Positions 1 through 6,924 of a stretch of 13,810 nt of DNA are shown here, one piece after another. The DNA comes from Hydrogenophaga intermedia (GTDB taxonomy: Bacteria > Pseudomonadota > Gammaproteobacteria > Burkholderiales > Burkholderiaceae_C). Below the pieces are notes generated by a model, which saw only the letters and a list, made by a program, of their open reading frames with translations, was not told the origin of the DNA and ran no database searches. The stretch lies in assembly GCA_945869245.1 (NCBI GenBank), contig CAMBOY010000054.1:1-13810 (forward strand), read 5' to 3'. A program made the translations under genes and the position numbers. Position 1 is the first letter of the stretch. The number at the start of each line of letters is the position of its first letter.

Positions 1-389
1 ATACAGGTGCAAATCACGACAGTCTTGGTGGTGAACGGTGCATCAAACGCACGAGCCACACAGATACCGCAGGCCGTTGCTGGAACCACAAAACCCATCC
101 AGCTCACGCCGGCGATGAACAGCACGCCACCTGCAAACATGCTGATCAGCCGCCGACCAGCCCCCGGCAGTGCGGACTGTTCGGGCTCGTGGCTCTCGTC
201 CACTTGCTGGCCACGCCATGCGCTGATGATGTAGATAACCGTCATCAGTGCAAACAGGGCCACAATGGCTTTGGGCACCGCCGCTGGCCCCACCGCCATG
301 TCAATGGCAGACTGGCCGATGTCGGCCAGTTGCCAAAAAGCAATGGCGCAGAGAACGGCAAACACCGCCCCTACACGAACGGGTGTCAT
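1..389 (-). CDS. tctB: TctB-family small membrane subunit of tripartite tricarboxylate transporter (partial, C-terminus cut by window edge)
   Basis: The minus-strand frame opening with ATG at 389-387 is free of stops to the window edge and gives 129 residues. It shows hydrophobic stretches at about residues 7-20, 39-58 and 84-112, separated by a polar, acidic loop (about 60-80), as in the four-helix TctB subunit, which is usually about 140-160 residues. TctB and the large TctA channel together form the inner-membrane part of the TTT transporter, which imports citrate or other carboxylates delivered by TctC. The start overlaps the tctC stop as ATGA (386-389), with only a weak purine stretch upstream, so translation is probably coupled to tctC. 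tctA would be expected just beyond the left edge. Membrane topology and position behind tctC are seen; the family call rests mainly on context because TctB proteins are poorly conserved. Confidence 0.8.
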   Translation of the reverse strand, partial: MTPVRVGAVFAVLCAIAFWQLADIGQSAIDMAVGPAAVPKAIVALFALMTVIYIISAWRGQQVDESHEPEQSALPGAGRRLISMFAGGVLFIAGVSWMGFVVPATACGICVARAFDAPFTTKTVVICTC

Positions 390-1360
390 GCCAGTCCCAA
401 GTCTTTCATCACAGCGGTCGTGCGCTCAATGTCCCAGCCGACTTCGCGCTCGAACGGGCGCTCGGTCAGGAAGGCATCGGACCACTTGCGGGTCACGAGT
501 TCGTTCTTCCAGCCGTCGCTGGCGACCGTACGCGACACGAGATCGACCAATGTGTTGCGCTGGGCGTCGCTGATGCCGGGAGGCGCAAACACACCACGCC
601 AGTTGGCCATCACCACATTGAGACCGAGTTCGGCCATGGTTGGCACGTTCACGCCCGGAATGCGCCGCGCACCCGAGGTGGCCAGAGCGATCATCTTGCC
701 GGCCTTGATCTGCTCTTCAAATTCGGAATAGCCGGAAATGCCGGCCGCCACCTGGCCGCCCAGGATGGCCGCGTTGGCGGGGCCTCCGCCGGCAAAGGCC
801 ACGTAGGCGGCCTCGCGCGGGTTGCGGCCCAACGCCTTGATCATCAGGCCCAGAATCAGGTGGTCGGTACCACCGGCGCTGCCGCCGGCCACCGACACCG
901 CCTTGGGGTTGGCGCGCAGGGCATCGGTCAGGTCTTTCCAAGTCTTGATCTTGCCGTTGGTGGGCACCACGATCACGCCGGCTTCTTCGGTCAAGCGGGC
1001 AATCGGTGTCACGTCCTTCATGGTGACCGGGCTCTTGTTGGCAATCGCTGCGCCCACCATCACCGAGCCACCGACCATCAGGCTGTTGCCCTGGCCTTTG
1101 CGCTGGTTCACAAAGCGGGGCAGACCCACCATGCCGCCGGCGCCGCCCACGTTTTCAAATTGCATATTGCCCACCAGGCCGGCGGCTTTGGCCGAGCGTT
1201 CCAGTGCGCGGGCTGTGCCGTCCCAGCCACCGCCGGGCGCAGCGGGCACAAACATATTGAGGGTGTCGAACATGGGCTTGCCTTGTGCCCAAGCGGGCAG
1301 GGCCATACCGGCGCCTGCGGCGGCGCTGTATTTGAGGAAATCGCGTTTGCTCAAGGACAT
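386..1360 (-). CDS. tctC: Tripartite tricarboxylate transporter periplasmic substrate-binding protein (TctC/Bug family)
   Basis: The protein has 324 residues, the usual TctC/Bug length. The N-terminus has SKRDFLK (residues 4-10) followed by an Ala-rich hydrophobic segment and AWA (23-25). This is a signal peptide of Tat-like form with KR in place of RR, with probable cleavage after residue 25. The Bug-type carboxylate-binding loop PGGGWD (42-47), the GGAGG loop (72-76), GGSAGGTDH (159-167) and the GVFAPPG segment (256-262) identify the family. It would bind a carboxylate in the periplasm and deliver it to TctA/TctB; the substrate cannot be read from sequence, and citrate is only the founding example. 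I chose ATG 1360 over upstream in-frame starts because GGAG lies six bases before it and because it places the signal peptide at the N-terminus. tctB follows with an ATGA overlap, and tctDE diverge upstream. Confidence 0.93.
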   Translation of the reverse strand: MSLSKRDFLKYSAAAGAGMALPAWAQGKPMFDTLNMFVPAAPGGGWDGTARALERSAKAAGLVGNMQFENVGGAGGMVGLPRFVNQRKGQGNSLMVGGSVMVGAAIANKSPVTMKDVTPIARLTEEAGVIVVPTNGKIKTWKDLTDALRANPKAVSVAGGSAGGTDHLILGLMIKALGRNPREAAYVAFAGGGPANAAILGGQVAAGISGYSEFEEQIKAGKMIALATSGARRIPGVNVPTMAELGLNVVMANWRGVFAPPGISDAQRNTLVDLVSRTVASDGWKNELVTRKWSDAFLTERPFEREVGWDIERTTAVMKDLGLA

Positions 1361-1499
1361 GGAGGTCTCCTGTGTCAGAATGAAATGGTGAATCTGCCAA
1401 CGGCCGGCGGACAGGCGCCAAGCGCCCATCTACCCAGCAGCGTGCATTGTTGGCCAGCTCGGGCCTTGCTGCCTGTCAATCGCCTTTCAAAACCGTTCA
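1361..1499. promoter_or_regulatory. Divergent control region between tctC and tctD
   Basis: This 139-bp region separates tctC (minus) from tctD (plus) and must hold both promoters. On the minus strand there is a TTGACA at 1479-1474, but no convincing -10 box lies at 16-18 bp, so it is only a candidate -35. A small perfect hairpin GGCGC-CAA-GCGCC lies at 1414-1426. By analogy with tctD/tctE systems, phosphorylated TctD is expected to bind here, but I could not pick out a convincing pair of repeats. The ribosome-binding GGAG of tctC lies at the left end. Confidence 0.4.
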
Positions 1500-2198
1500 G
1501 TGAATACCCTAGGGCCTCGTGTACTGTTGGTGGAAGACACGCCTGAGCTGGCGCTGTGGGTGGGCGCTGCGCTGCGCCAAGCGGGCATGGCGGTGGCGTT
1601 CGCAGCCGACGGCTGGGCTGCGCAGACCGAGCTGGCGCCTGGGCACCGCTTTGATGCGGTGGTGCTCGATTTACAAATCCCGGGGCCTGATGGTCTGAGT
1701 GTGTTGCAAGGCCTGCGCGAACGCGGCGACGCGGTGCCAGTGCTCATCCTCACCGCCCGCGCCAGTGTGCCCGACCGTGTGTTGGGCCTCAATATGGGTG
1801 CCGACGATTACCTGCCCAAACCCTTTGAACTCAGCGAACTGGAAGCGCGCTTGGCGGCCCTGCTGCGCCGCCCGGGCCGCATGAAGCCCGACAGCGCACG
1901 TCTGGGCCCCTTGGTGATGGACATGCGCAGCGGTGAAGTGAGCTGCCACGGCCAGGTCTTGGCCTTGACACCACGCGAAACCGCGGCCTTGCGGGTGTTG
2001 TTGGCGGCGGCACAAAAAACCGTGAGCAAAGACACCTTGCACGCGGCGGTGTTTGCCGACGAACACACCGGGCTGGACGCGGTGGAGGTGCTGATCCACC
2101 GCCTGCGCAAAAAGCTCGAAAACCCAGCCCAGCCGGGGGTGGTGATCGCCACCTTCCGGGGCTTGGGTTACATGCTCACCCTGGCCAAGTCGACATGA
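1500..2198 (+). CDS. tctD: OmpR/PhoB-type response regulator, TctD-like
   Basis: The protein has 232 residues with a receiver domain (about 6-120) and a C-terminal winged-helix DNA-binding domain (about 130-228). The receiver has all key residues: acidic pair E12/D13, phosphoacceptor D57 (VVLDLQIPGPDG), T85 (ILTAR) and K107 (LPKPFEL). The winged helix shows LTPRE (about 156-160), the VEVLIHRLRKKL recognition-helix region and the RGLGYML wing of OmpR regulators. The start is a GTG at 1500; no ATG occurs before residue 30, which is already past the acidic pair, and no clear Shine-Dalgarno is visible. It overlaps tctE by ATGA (2195-2198) and diverges from tctC. The inferred job is to activate the adjacent tricarboxylate transporter on a signal relayed from TctE. 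The two-component call is certain; the tctD name rests on the neighbours. Confidence 0.9.
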   Translation: MNTLGPRVLLVEDTPELALWVGAALRQAGMAVAFAADGWAAQTELAPGHRFDAVVLDLQIPGPDGLSVLQGLRERGDAVPVLILTARASVPDRVLGLNMGADDYLPKPFELSELEARLAALLRRPGRMKPDSARLGPLVMDMRSGEVSCHGQVLALTPRETAALRVLLAAAQKTVSKDTLHAAVFADEHTGLDAVEVLIHRLRKKLENPAQPGVVIATFRGLGYMLTLAKST

Positions 2199-3667
2199 GC
2201 GCTGCGCCGGGCCGCCCCCCAGCACGCTCGCATCGCAGCCTGCAGGGCGAAGGCACGCCAGTGAGCGCCCCGCGCCCGGCCGCGTCGCTGCGGCGCCGTT
2301 TGTTGGCCTGGCTGCTGCTGCCGCTGGTGCTGCTCATTGGGCTTAACGCTTGGTGGAGTTATGGCCGCGCGGTGCAGGTGGCCAACGAGGCCTACGACCG
2401 CTCGTTGTACCTGGCGGCGCGCACCTTGGCCGAGGAGCTGCAGTGGGTCAACGGCCAGCTCAAGCTCGATGTGCTGCGTGGCGCTGGTTACCTGTTTGAA
2501 AACCACACCGGTTCGCGCCTGTTCTACCGGGTCGATACGCCAGAAGCTCAATGGCTGGCTGGCAATCCGGCGGTGCCGCGCCTGGCCAACGACGGCCAGA
2601 TTGGCGTGCGTTTTTTTGCCCTGGTGGACTTCGGCGACGCCGCGTTTCGGGGCGAAGCGGTTCGTCTAGCGCAACTCACCCATGTGATGGAGGGCGAGCC
2701 TGGACCACACCCGGTGCTCACCATCACCGTGGTCGAAACCCGCGAGGCGCGCGACCAACTCATCGCCCAGGTGCTGCGCGACACCCTGCTGGGCCAGGCG
2801 CTGCTGTTGTTGGCGATGGCGCTGCTGGTGGTGGCGGGGGTGCAGCGTGGCATTCGCCCGCTGGAGGCTTTTCGCCGCCGTCTGGCTCAGCGCGAAGACG
2901 ACGATTTTTCCGCCATCGACCCACCGGGTGTGCCGCGCGAACTGCGGCCGCTGATCGAAACCCTCAACGGCTATTTGGCGCGGCTGGGGCGCCTGATCGA
3001 CATCCGCAAGCGTTTTTTGGACAACGCCGCCCACCAGCTGCGCACGCCGCTGACCATTCTGAAAACCCAGCTCACCTTGGCCGAGCGCAGCGACAGCGAC
3101 GCCGAGCGGCGCGAACTGCTGACCGCCGCCGCCCACACCACCAACGCAGCGGTGTTGTTGACCGAGCGCCTGCTGGCCATGACCCGGGCTGAGCACGCCA
3201 GCGAAATGCACAGCCGCGACACAGTGGATCTGGTGGCGCTGGCGCGCCAAGTGACGCAAGAACGCTTGTTGGACGCCCACCAGCGCGGCGACGACTTGGG
3301 CTTTGAGGCGCAACTGGACCGCTGGGAGGTGCAGGGCCTGGCGCTGATGTTGCACGAGGTGCTGGCCAATTTGATCGACAACGCCTTGCTGCACGGTGGG
3401 CCGGGCGTGCGCGTCACCGTGCGGGTGGGGGCGGGGTGGGTGGAGGTGGAAGACAACGGCCCGGGCATCGCGCCCGAGCACCAAGCGCATGTGTTTGAGC
3501 GCTTCTACAGCGCACCTGCTGCGCCCACCCAACACCGGGGCAGTGGCTTGGGGCTGGCCATCGTGCGTGAAATTGCGTTACAGCATGGCGCGGTGATGGC
3601 GTTGCACAGCCCGGTGGCCGACGGGCGTGGCACTCGCATGCGGCTGAGCTGGCCCGATCAGGCGTAG
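2195..3667 (+). CDS. tctE: Sensor histidine kinase, TctE-like
   Basis: This is a 490-residue inner-membrane kinase. An Arg-rich segment (33-35) leads into transmembrane helix 1 (about 36-54). A periplasmic sensor region of about 140 residues follows, of the type found at the N-terminus of TctE/QseC-like kinases, and helix 2 spans about 197-217. The cytoplasmic part has a short linker, the HisKA H-box with phospho-acceptor H280 (NAAHQLRTPLT), the N-box with N392/N396 (LANLIDNALLH), G1 box DNGPGI (420-425), F-box FERFY (434-438) and G2 box GSGLGL (449-454), so it looks intact. ATG 2195 overlaps the tctD stop; an in-frame GTG at residue 23 is an alternative start that would still keep helix 1. 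It probably senses an external carboxylate and phosphorylates TctD. Its 3' end runs 10 bp into the end of the opposing hexR gene. Confidence 0.9.
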   Translation: MSAAPGRPPARSHRSLQGEGTPVSAPRPAASLRRRLLAWLLLPLVLLIGLNAWWSYGRAVQVANEAYDRSLYLAARTLAEELQWVNGQLKLDVLRGAGYLFENHTGSRLFYRVDTPEAQWLAGNPAVPRLANDGQIGVRFFALVDFGDAAFRGEAVRLAQLTHVMEGEPGPHPVLTITVVETREARDQLIAQVLRDTLLGQALLLLAMALLVVAGVQRGIRPLEAFRRRLAQREDDDFSAIDPPGVPRELRPLIETLNGYLARLGRLIDIRKRFLDNAAHQLRTPLTILKTQLTLAERSDSDAERRELLTAAAHTTNAAVLLTERLLAMTRAEHASEMHSRDTVDLVALARQVTQERLLDAHQRGDDLGFEAQLDRWEVQGLALMLHEVLANLIDNALLHGGPGVRVTVRVGAGWVEVEDNGPGIAPEHQAHVFERFYSAPAAPTQHRGSGLGLAIVREIALQHGAVMALHSPVADGRGTRMRLSWPDQA

Positions 3668-4506
3668 CGCTTGTTGCGCAGGTTGTCTTTCATTTCCTTG
3701 AGCAGCGGCTGTAGCTTGCCGCCGCCAATGCGCAGCGCCAGCCCGGTGGCCAACACATCGACGATCATCAGGTGCAGCAAGCGCGAGGTCATGGGGCTGT
3801 ATTTGTCGTAGCCCTCGGGGTGGTCCGCCGCCAGGTGGATGTGCCCGGCGCTGGCCAGTGGCGAGCCGCTGGCGGTGATGGTGATCACCGTGGCGCCGTG
3901 TTTGCGGGCGATATCGGCCGCGTCCATCAGGTCGCGGGTGCGGCCCGAGTTGGACACAATCACCAGGCTGTCGCCCGGCCCCAGCAAGGACGCACTCATC
4001 ACCTGCATGTGGCCGTCGCTGTAGGCAATGGCGTTGATGCCAAGCCGGAAAAACTTGTGTTGCGCGTCTTGCGCCACGATGCCGGAGTTGCCCGCACCAA
4101 AGAATTCCATGCGGCCGCGGCGAGAGTAAGTGTCCACCAACGCTGTGATGGCCTGGTCAATCGCGTGGGTCGAGGCGTCGTTGCGGTACTTCAGAAACGC
4201 CGCCACCGTGTTGTCGATCACCTTGACCAGCACGTCCGACACCTTGTCGTCGGCGTCGACGCTGCGGTGGATAAAAGGTACGCCCTCACTCACCGTGCCG
4301 GCGAGTTTGAGCTTGAAGTCCGACAGACCGTCGTAACCCATGCTGCGGCAAAAACGCACCACCGTGGGTTTGCTCACATGGGCGCGCTCGGCCAGCTCGG
4401 CCACCGGCAGGCTGGCAAAGCTGCGCGGGTCGGTGAGCACCAACTTGCCCACGCGTTGTTCGGCGGGGGCCAGGGACGGCAACGAGGCTTTGATGCGGTC
4501 GAGCAT
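3658..4506 (-). CDS. hexR: RpiR-family transcriptional regulator HexR
   Basis: The protein has 282 residues: an N-terminal RpiR-type helix-turn-helix (about 1-77; recognition part HVSKPTVVRFCRSMGY at 43-58) and a C-terminal SIS sugar-phosphate-binding domain (about 125-260) with GAGNSG (137-142) and the Ser-rich loop IVSNSGRTRDL (183-193). HexR proteins regulate central carbon genes (Entner-Doudoroff, glycolytic and pentose-phosphate steps) and release DNA when KDPG binds; the ligand here is inferred from the family. I chose ATG 4506 because GGAG lies six bases upstream; an in-frame TTG at 4527 would add seven residues but has no such site. It diverges from tal across a region rich in GTTAC half-sites, so autoregulation together with tal control is likely. 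Its stop lies inside the last codons of the opposing tctE. Confidence 0.9.
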   Translation of the reverse strand: MLDRIKASLPSLAPAEQRVGKLVLTDPRSFASLPVAELAERAHVSKPTVVRFCRSMGYDGLSDFKLKLAGTVSEGVPFIHRSVDADDKVSDVLVKVIDNTVAAFLKYRNDASTHAIDQAITALVDTYSRRGRMEFFGAGNSGIVAQDAQHKFFRLGINAIAYSDGHMQVMSASLLGPGDSLVIVSNSGRTRDLMDAADIARKHGATVITITASGSPLASAGHIHLAADHPEGYDKYSPMTSRLLHLMIVDVLATGLALRIGGGKLQPLLKEMKDNLRNKRYA

Positions 4507-4555
4507 GGGGGGCTCCAAATGGGACAAATTAGCCCTGAAAGTTACCAGAAAAATC

Positions 4556-4570
4556 AGTTACTTGGTTACA
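4556..4570 (+). promoter_or_regulatory. Candidate HexR operator 1
   Basis: The 15-bp sequence AGTTACTTGGTTACA fits the TGTAAY-N3-RTTACA architecture known for HexR, with one perfect half (GTTACA) and one half at 4/6. Further GTTAC half-sites lie at 4541-4545 and 4594-4598. It sits midway between hexR and tal, suitable for controlling both. The resemblance is seen in the sequence; the assignment to HexR is inferred from its position beside hexR. Confidence 0.5.
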
Positions 4571-4572
4571 GG

Positions 4573-4601
4573 TCGTGACCAAGAGGTAAAAAAGTTACAA
4601 T
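4573..4601 (+). promoter_or_regulatory. Candidate sigma70 promoter of tal
   Basis: TACAAT at 4596-4601 matches the -10 consensus at 5 of 6 positions and would start transcription near 4608, about 50 bases before the tal ATG. A -35 at 17-bp spacing (TCGTGA, 4573-4578) is poor (3/6), so the promoter may depend on an activator or be weak. The leader that follows carries a small GCGCC-ATTT-GGCGC hairpin (4627-4640) just before the ribosome-binding site. Confidence 0.45.
4585..4599 (+). promoter_or_regulatory. Candidate HexR operator 2, overlapping the tal -10 box
   Basis: GGTAAAAAAGTTACA has inverted GTAA/TTAC arms and matches TGTAAY-N3-RTTACA at most positions, including a perfect GTTACA half. 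It overlaps the TACAAT box at 4596-4601, so a bound regulator would block RNA polymerase at tal. This is the better placed of the two candidate HexR sites. Confidence 0.6.
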
Positions 4602-4658
4602 GAAAATCCCTTGTTTGTCCTTGTCGGCGCCATTTGGCGCGCACCCGGAAAGTCGCCC

Positions 4659-5606
4659 ATGAACCAGCTCGAAGCCCTCAAGCAACACACCGTCGTGGTG
4701 GCCGACACCGGCGACTTTCACCAGCTTGCGGCCTTTGCGCCGCGCGACGCCACCACCAATCCCTCGCTGATCCTCAAAGCGGTGCAAAAGCCCGAATACG
4801 CGCCCCTGCTACAGCAGACCATGGCCGAACACGGTCAGGCCGATCTGGCCCTGGCCATGGACCATTTGCTGGTGCGCTTTGGCTGCGAAATCTTGAAGCA
4901 CATCCCCGGCCGGGTGTCGACCGAAGTCGACGCCCGTTTGAGCTTCGACAAGGCCGCCACGCTGGCGCGCGCCCGGCGCATCATGGCGCTGTACCAAGCA
5001 CAAGGTGTGGGCCGCGACCGGGTGCTGATCAAGATCGCCTCCACCTGGGAAGGCATCCAGGCCGCTGCCGAACTGGAGCGCGAAGGCATCCACACCAACC
5101 TGACCCTGCTGTTCTCGTTCGCCCAGGCGGTGGCCTGCGGTCAGGCCAAGGTGCAGCTGATCTCGCCCTTTGTCGGCCGCATTTACGACTGGTACAAAAA
5201 ACAAGCCGGCGCCAGCTGGGACGAAGCCGCCATGGCGGGCCCCAACGACCCGGGCGTGAAGTCGGTGTGCCGCATCTACAACTTCTACAAAAAACACGGC
5301 ATCGCCACCGAGGTGATGGGCGCGAGCTTTCGCAACGTCGGGCAGATCACGGCGCTGGCCGGCTGCGACCTGCTGACCATTGCGCCCGATCTGCTGGCGC
5401 AACTGGCGGGCAGTGACGCGTCGCTGAGCCCTGCGCTCAACGCCCAGGCCGCTCAGGGCATGGACATCCCAGCGCTGGCCTACGACGAAGCCGGTTTCCG
5501 CTATGCGCTCAACGACGACGCCATGGCCACCGAGAAGTTGGCTGAAGGCATCCGCGCGTTTGCGGTCGACACCGTCAAATTGGAAGCCTTGATGCTCCAG
5601 TCATAA
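4659..5606 (+). CDS. tal: Transaldolase
   Basis: The protein has 315 residues, the size of the TalB-type enzymes (E. coli 316-317). Cytosolic transaldolase moves a dihydroxyacetone unit between sedoheptulose-7-phosphate and glyceraldehyde-3-phosphate in the non-oxidative pentose phosphate pathway. The active site is complete: D16 (VADTGD), N34 (ATTNPS), E89 (STEVDARLS) and the Schiff-base lysine K125 (VLIKIASTWEG). The substrate-binding segments NLTLLFS (147-153) and GASFRN near residue 225 are present. I chose ATG 4659 because GGAAAG lies six bases upstream and the product then begins as transaldolases do; the longer frame from TTG 4611 only covers the leader. hexR diverges upstream, and a HexR-like site overlaps its promoter. 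The last 32 bases overlap the end of the opposing transglutaminase-like gene. Confidence 0.97.
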   Translation: MNQLEALKQHTVVVADTGDFHQLAAFAPRDATTNPSLILKAVQKPEYAPLLQQTMAEHGQADLALAMDHLLVRFGCEILKHIPGRVSTEVDARLSFDKAATLARARRIMALYQAQGVGRDRVLIKIASTWEGIQAAAELEREGIHTNLTLLFSFAQAVACGQAKVQLISPFVGRIYDWYKKQAGASWDEAAMAGPNDPGVKSVCRIYNFYKKHGIATEVMGASFRNVGQITALAGCDLLTIAPDLLAQLAGSDASLSPALNAQAAQGMDIPALAYDEAGFRYALNDDAMATEKLAEGIRAFAVDTVKLEALMLQS

Positions 5607-6813
5607 GCCCCCGCTCATTGTCGGCGGATAGGGGCTGTTCGCTGGGCAGATCAATCCGCTCAAACCCGGGGCACATCCAGCGCAGGTGTTCCCGGGTGGT
5701 GTCGATGCAGCCACCCTCTGCATAAACACCGCGCGCATCGCGGTAGCGCATCATGCGGCGCAGGATCGCGGCTTCTTGTTCGTGTGCCCAGCCGGCATCC
5801 GCGTCAAGACCGTCCTGAAGCGCACGCATCCGCTCCCAGACCCGGGTTTCGTCGATGGTGCTTTCCTCGCCAGGCTTCTCCACCACTGCCTCGCGCCAGA
5901 AGTGGATTTCCAAGCATTTGTCGCGCAGGCTGTAGCTCGACTGCGGCCGCCAGAAATCGGTGAAGCGTCCACGGCCCATGTACACCACCCAGGAGCCTTC
6001 AAACCCGACCACGTCGGCTGAGCGCTCATCGGGGTTGCGGAACCAGACCCGGTCGCCCGGCACATAGTGCAGACCCGGCAGGGGGTCGTCCATCGAACCG
6101 ATCTCGTCCAGAAACGTGTCGTGGAAGCGGCCGGACGCGATCGCCTCACGCCGCCATTGGTCTTCGAGTCGGTAGAGCAGATCGGGGTTGAATTTCTGCA
6201 GCGTCTGCGCCAGGCCCAGCAGCAGCACGTATTCGGTGGCCCGGTAGCAGGAAAAATCGTACAAGCTGCCCGACACCGAGGGTTGGGTGGCCAGACGCAG
6301 TGCCTCGATCAGCGCTGCGCCAGGCTGCAAGATAAAACCAGTGGCCTCGGAATAGCGCCAGTGGCTTGCCGGCCGATCCGCGGACTGGGTGGCGAAGGCC
6401 AGTGTGGTTTCCTCGGCCGCGCGGCAGGTGTACAGCCGGCTTTCCAGGTGGGCGTGGAGTTCTTCGAGGTTGGGAAAGGTTCTGTCGACGGGTGACGACA
6501 ACAGGGCCAGCAGGATTTCGGTACCCAGGGGCAGCTCGCCATTCTGATGCGCTACCAAGTCCAGCGTGTCCCAGCCGGGGGTGAAGGTGTGCCAGGCCTC
6601 GGCGGTGAGCCGGTAGCGCCAGCCGTCGGCGCAAGGCTGCACATCGAGCCAGTCCAGCGGTATGCCCTGCAGCTGCAGCCAGTGCGACGTTTCCGCTGCC
6701 AGCGCGCGCTGGCGGTAGAGCGGGCGGTGTCCGTTCTGTTGCAGCACGATGCCACGGATGGGCCGTTGCTGGTGGTCGGCATGGCCGCCGAGCTGGTGAT
6801 GTTGTTGCCCCAT
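5575..6813 (-). CDS. Transglutaminase-like protein related to Bacillus spore-coat Tgl (divergent, with extensions)
   Basis: This 412-residue protein has no signal peptide or membrane helix. Residues about 109-285 align by eye, from memory, with Bacillus subtilis Tgl (245 residues): FPNLEELHAHL (113-123), RAAEETTL (131-138), HWRYSEATG (151-159), LYDFSCYRATEYVLLLGLA (184-202) against the Tgl helix carrying nucleophile C116, and LHYVPGDRVWFRNPDE (248-263) against GHHFFLGDCLYFKNPE. C189 takes the place of C116. The Glu before it is Ser188 here, the H200 position is not His, and E272 is near but not exactly at E187, so activity is uncertain. Tgl makes glutamyl-lysine isopeptide bonds. An N-terminal part of about 105 residues, with a Gln/His-rich start (nine of the first sixteen), and a tail of about 120 residues are extra. 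ATG 6813 is preceded by GGAG eight bases upstream; three in-frame starts further up (to 6858) lack a clear site. It follows groEL on the same strand after a strong terminator and ends 32 bp inside tal. Confidence 0.6.
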   Translation of the reverse strand: MGQQHHQLGGHADHQQRPIRGIVLQQNGHRPLYRQRALAAETSHWLQLQGIPLDWLDVQPCADGWRYRLTAEAWHTFTPGWDTLDLVAHQNGELPLGTEILLALLSSPVDRTFPNLEELHAHLESRLYTCRAAEETTLAFATQSADRPASHWRYSEATGFILQPGAALIEALRLATQPSVSGSLYDFSCYRATEYVLLLGLAQTLQKFNPDLLYRLEDQWRREAIASGRFHDTFLDEIGSMDDPLPGLHYVPGDRVWFRNPDERSADVVGFEGSWVVYMGRGRFTDFWRPQSSYSLRDKCLEIHFWREAVVEKPGEESTIDETRVWERMRALQDGLDADAGWAHEQEAAILRRMMRYRDARGVYAEGGCIDTTREHLRWMCPGFERIDLPSEQPLSADNERGLMTGASRLPI

Positions 6814-6924
6814 CGGGTTGTCTCCACGCATTTTTGTGGGGCGCATTGCAACCCGCACAGCCGCCCGCGTCAGCGGTGAAAACCCTCAGTCGGTGTCGCT
6901 CGCGTGCCCGTTGCCGTGGCGCCG
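6814..6924 (-). promoter_or_regulatory. Upstream region of the transglutaminase-like gene
   Basis: This stretch of about 110 bases lies between the groEL terminator and the ATG at 6813 and should hold the promoter of that gene. It contains the GGAG ribosome-binding site (6822-6825). I see no convincing -35/-10 pair. In-frame GTG/ATG codons at 6858, 6846 and 6831 leave open a slightly longer protein. Confidence 0.3.

Noticed and set aside
248..1546. A 432-residue open frame on the plus strand
   Set aside because: It is antisense to tctC and part of tctB and crosses the tctC-tctD control region; no domain or ribosome-binding site supports it.
4611..4658. N-terminal extension of transaldolase from TTG 4611
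   Set aside because: It has no Shine-Dalgarno, covers the leader hairpin and is absent from the family; ATG 4659 has GGAAAG at the right distance.
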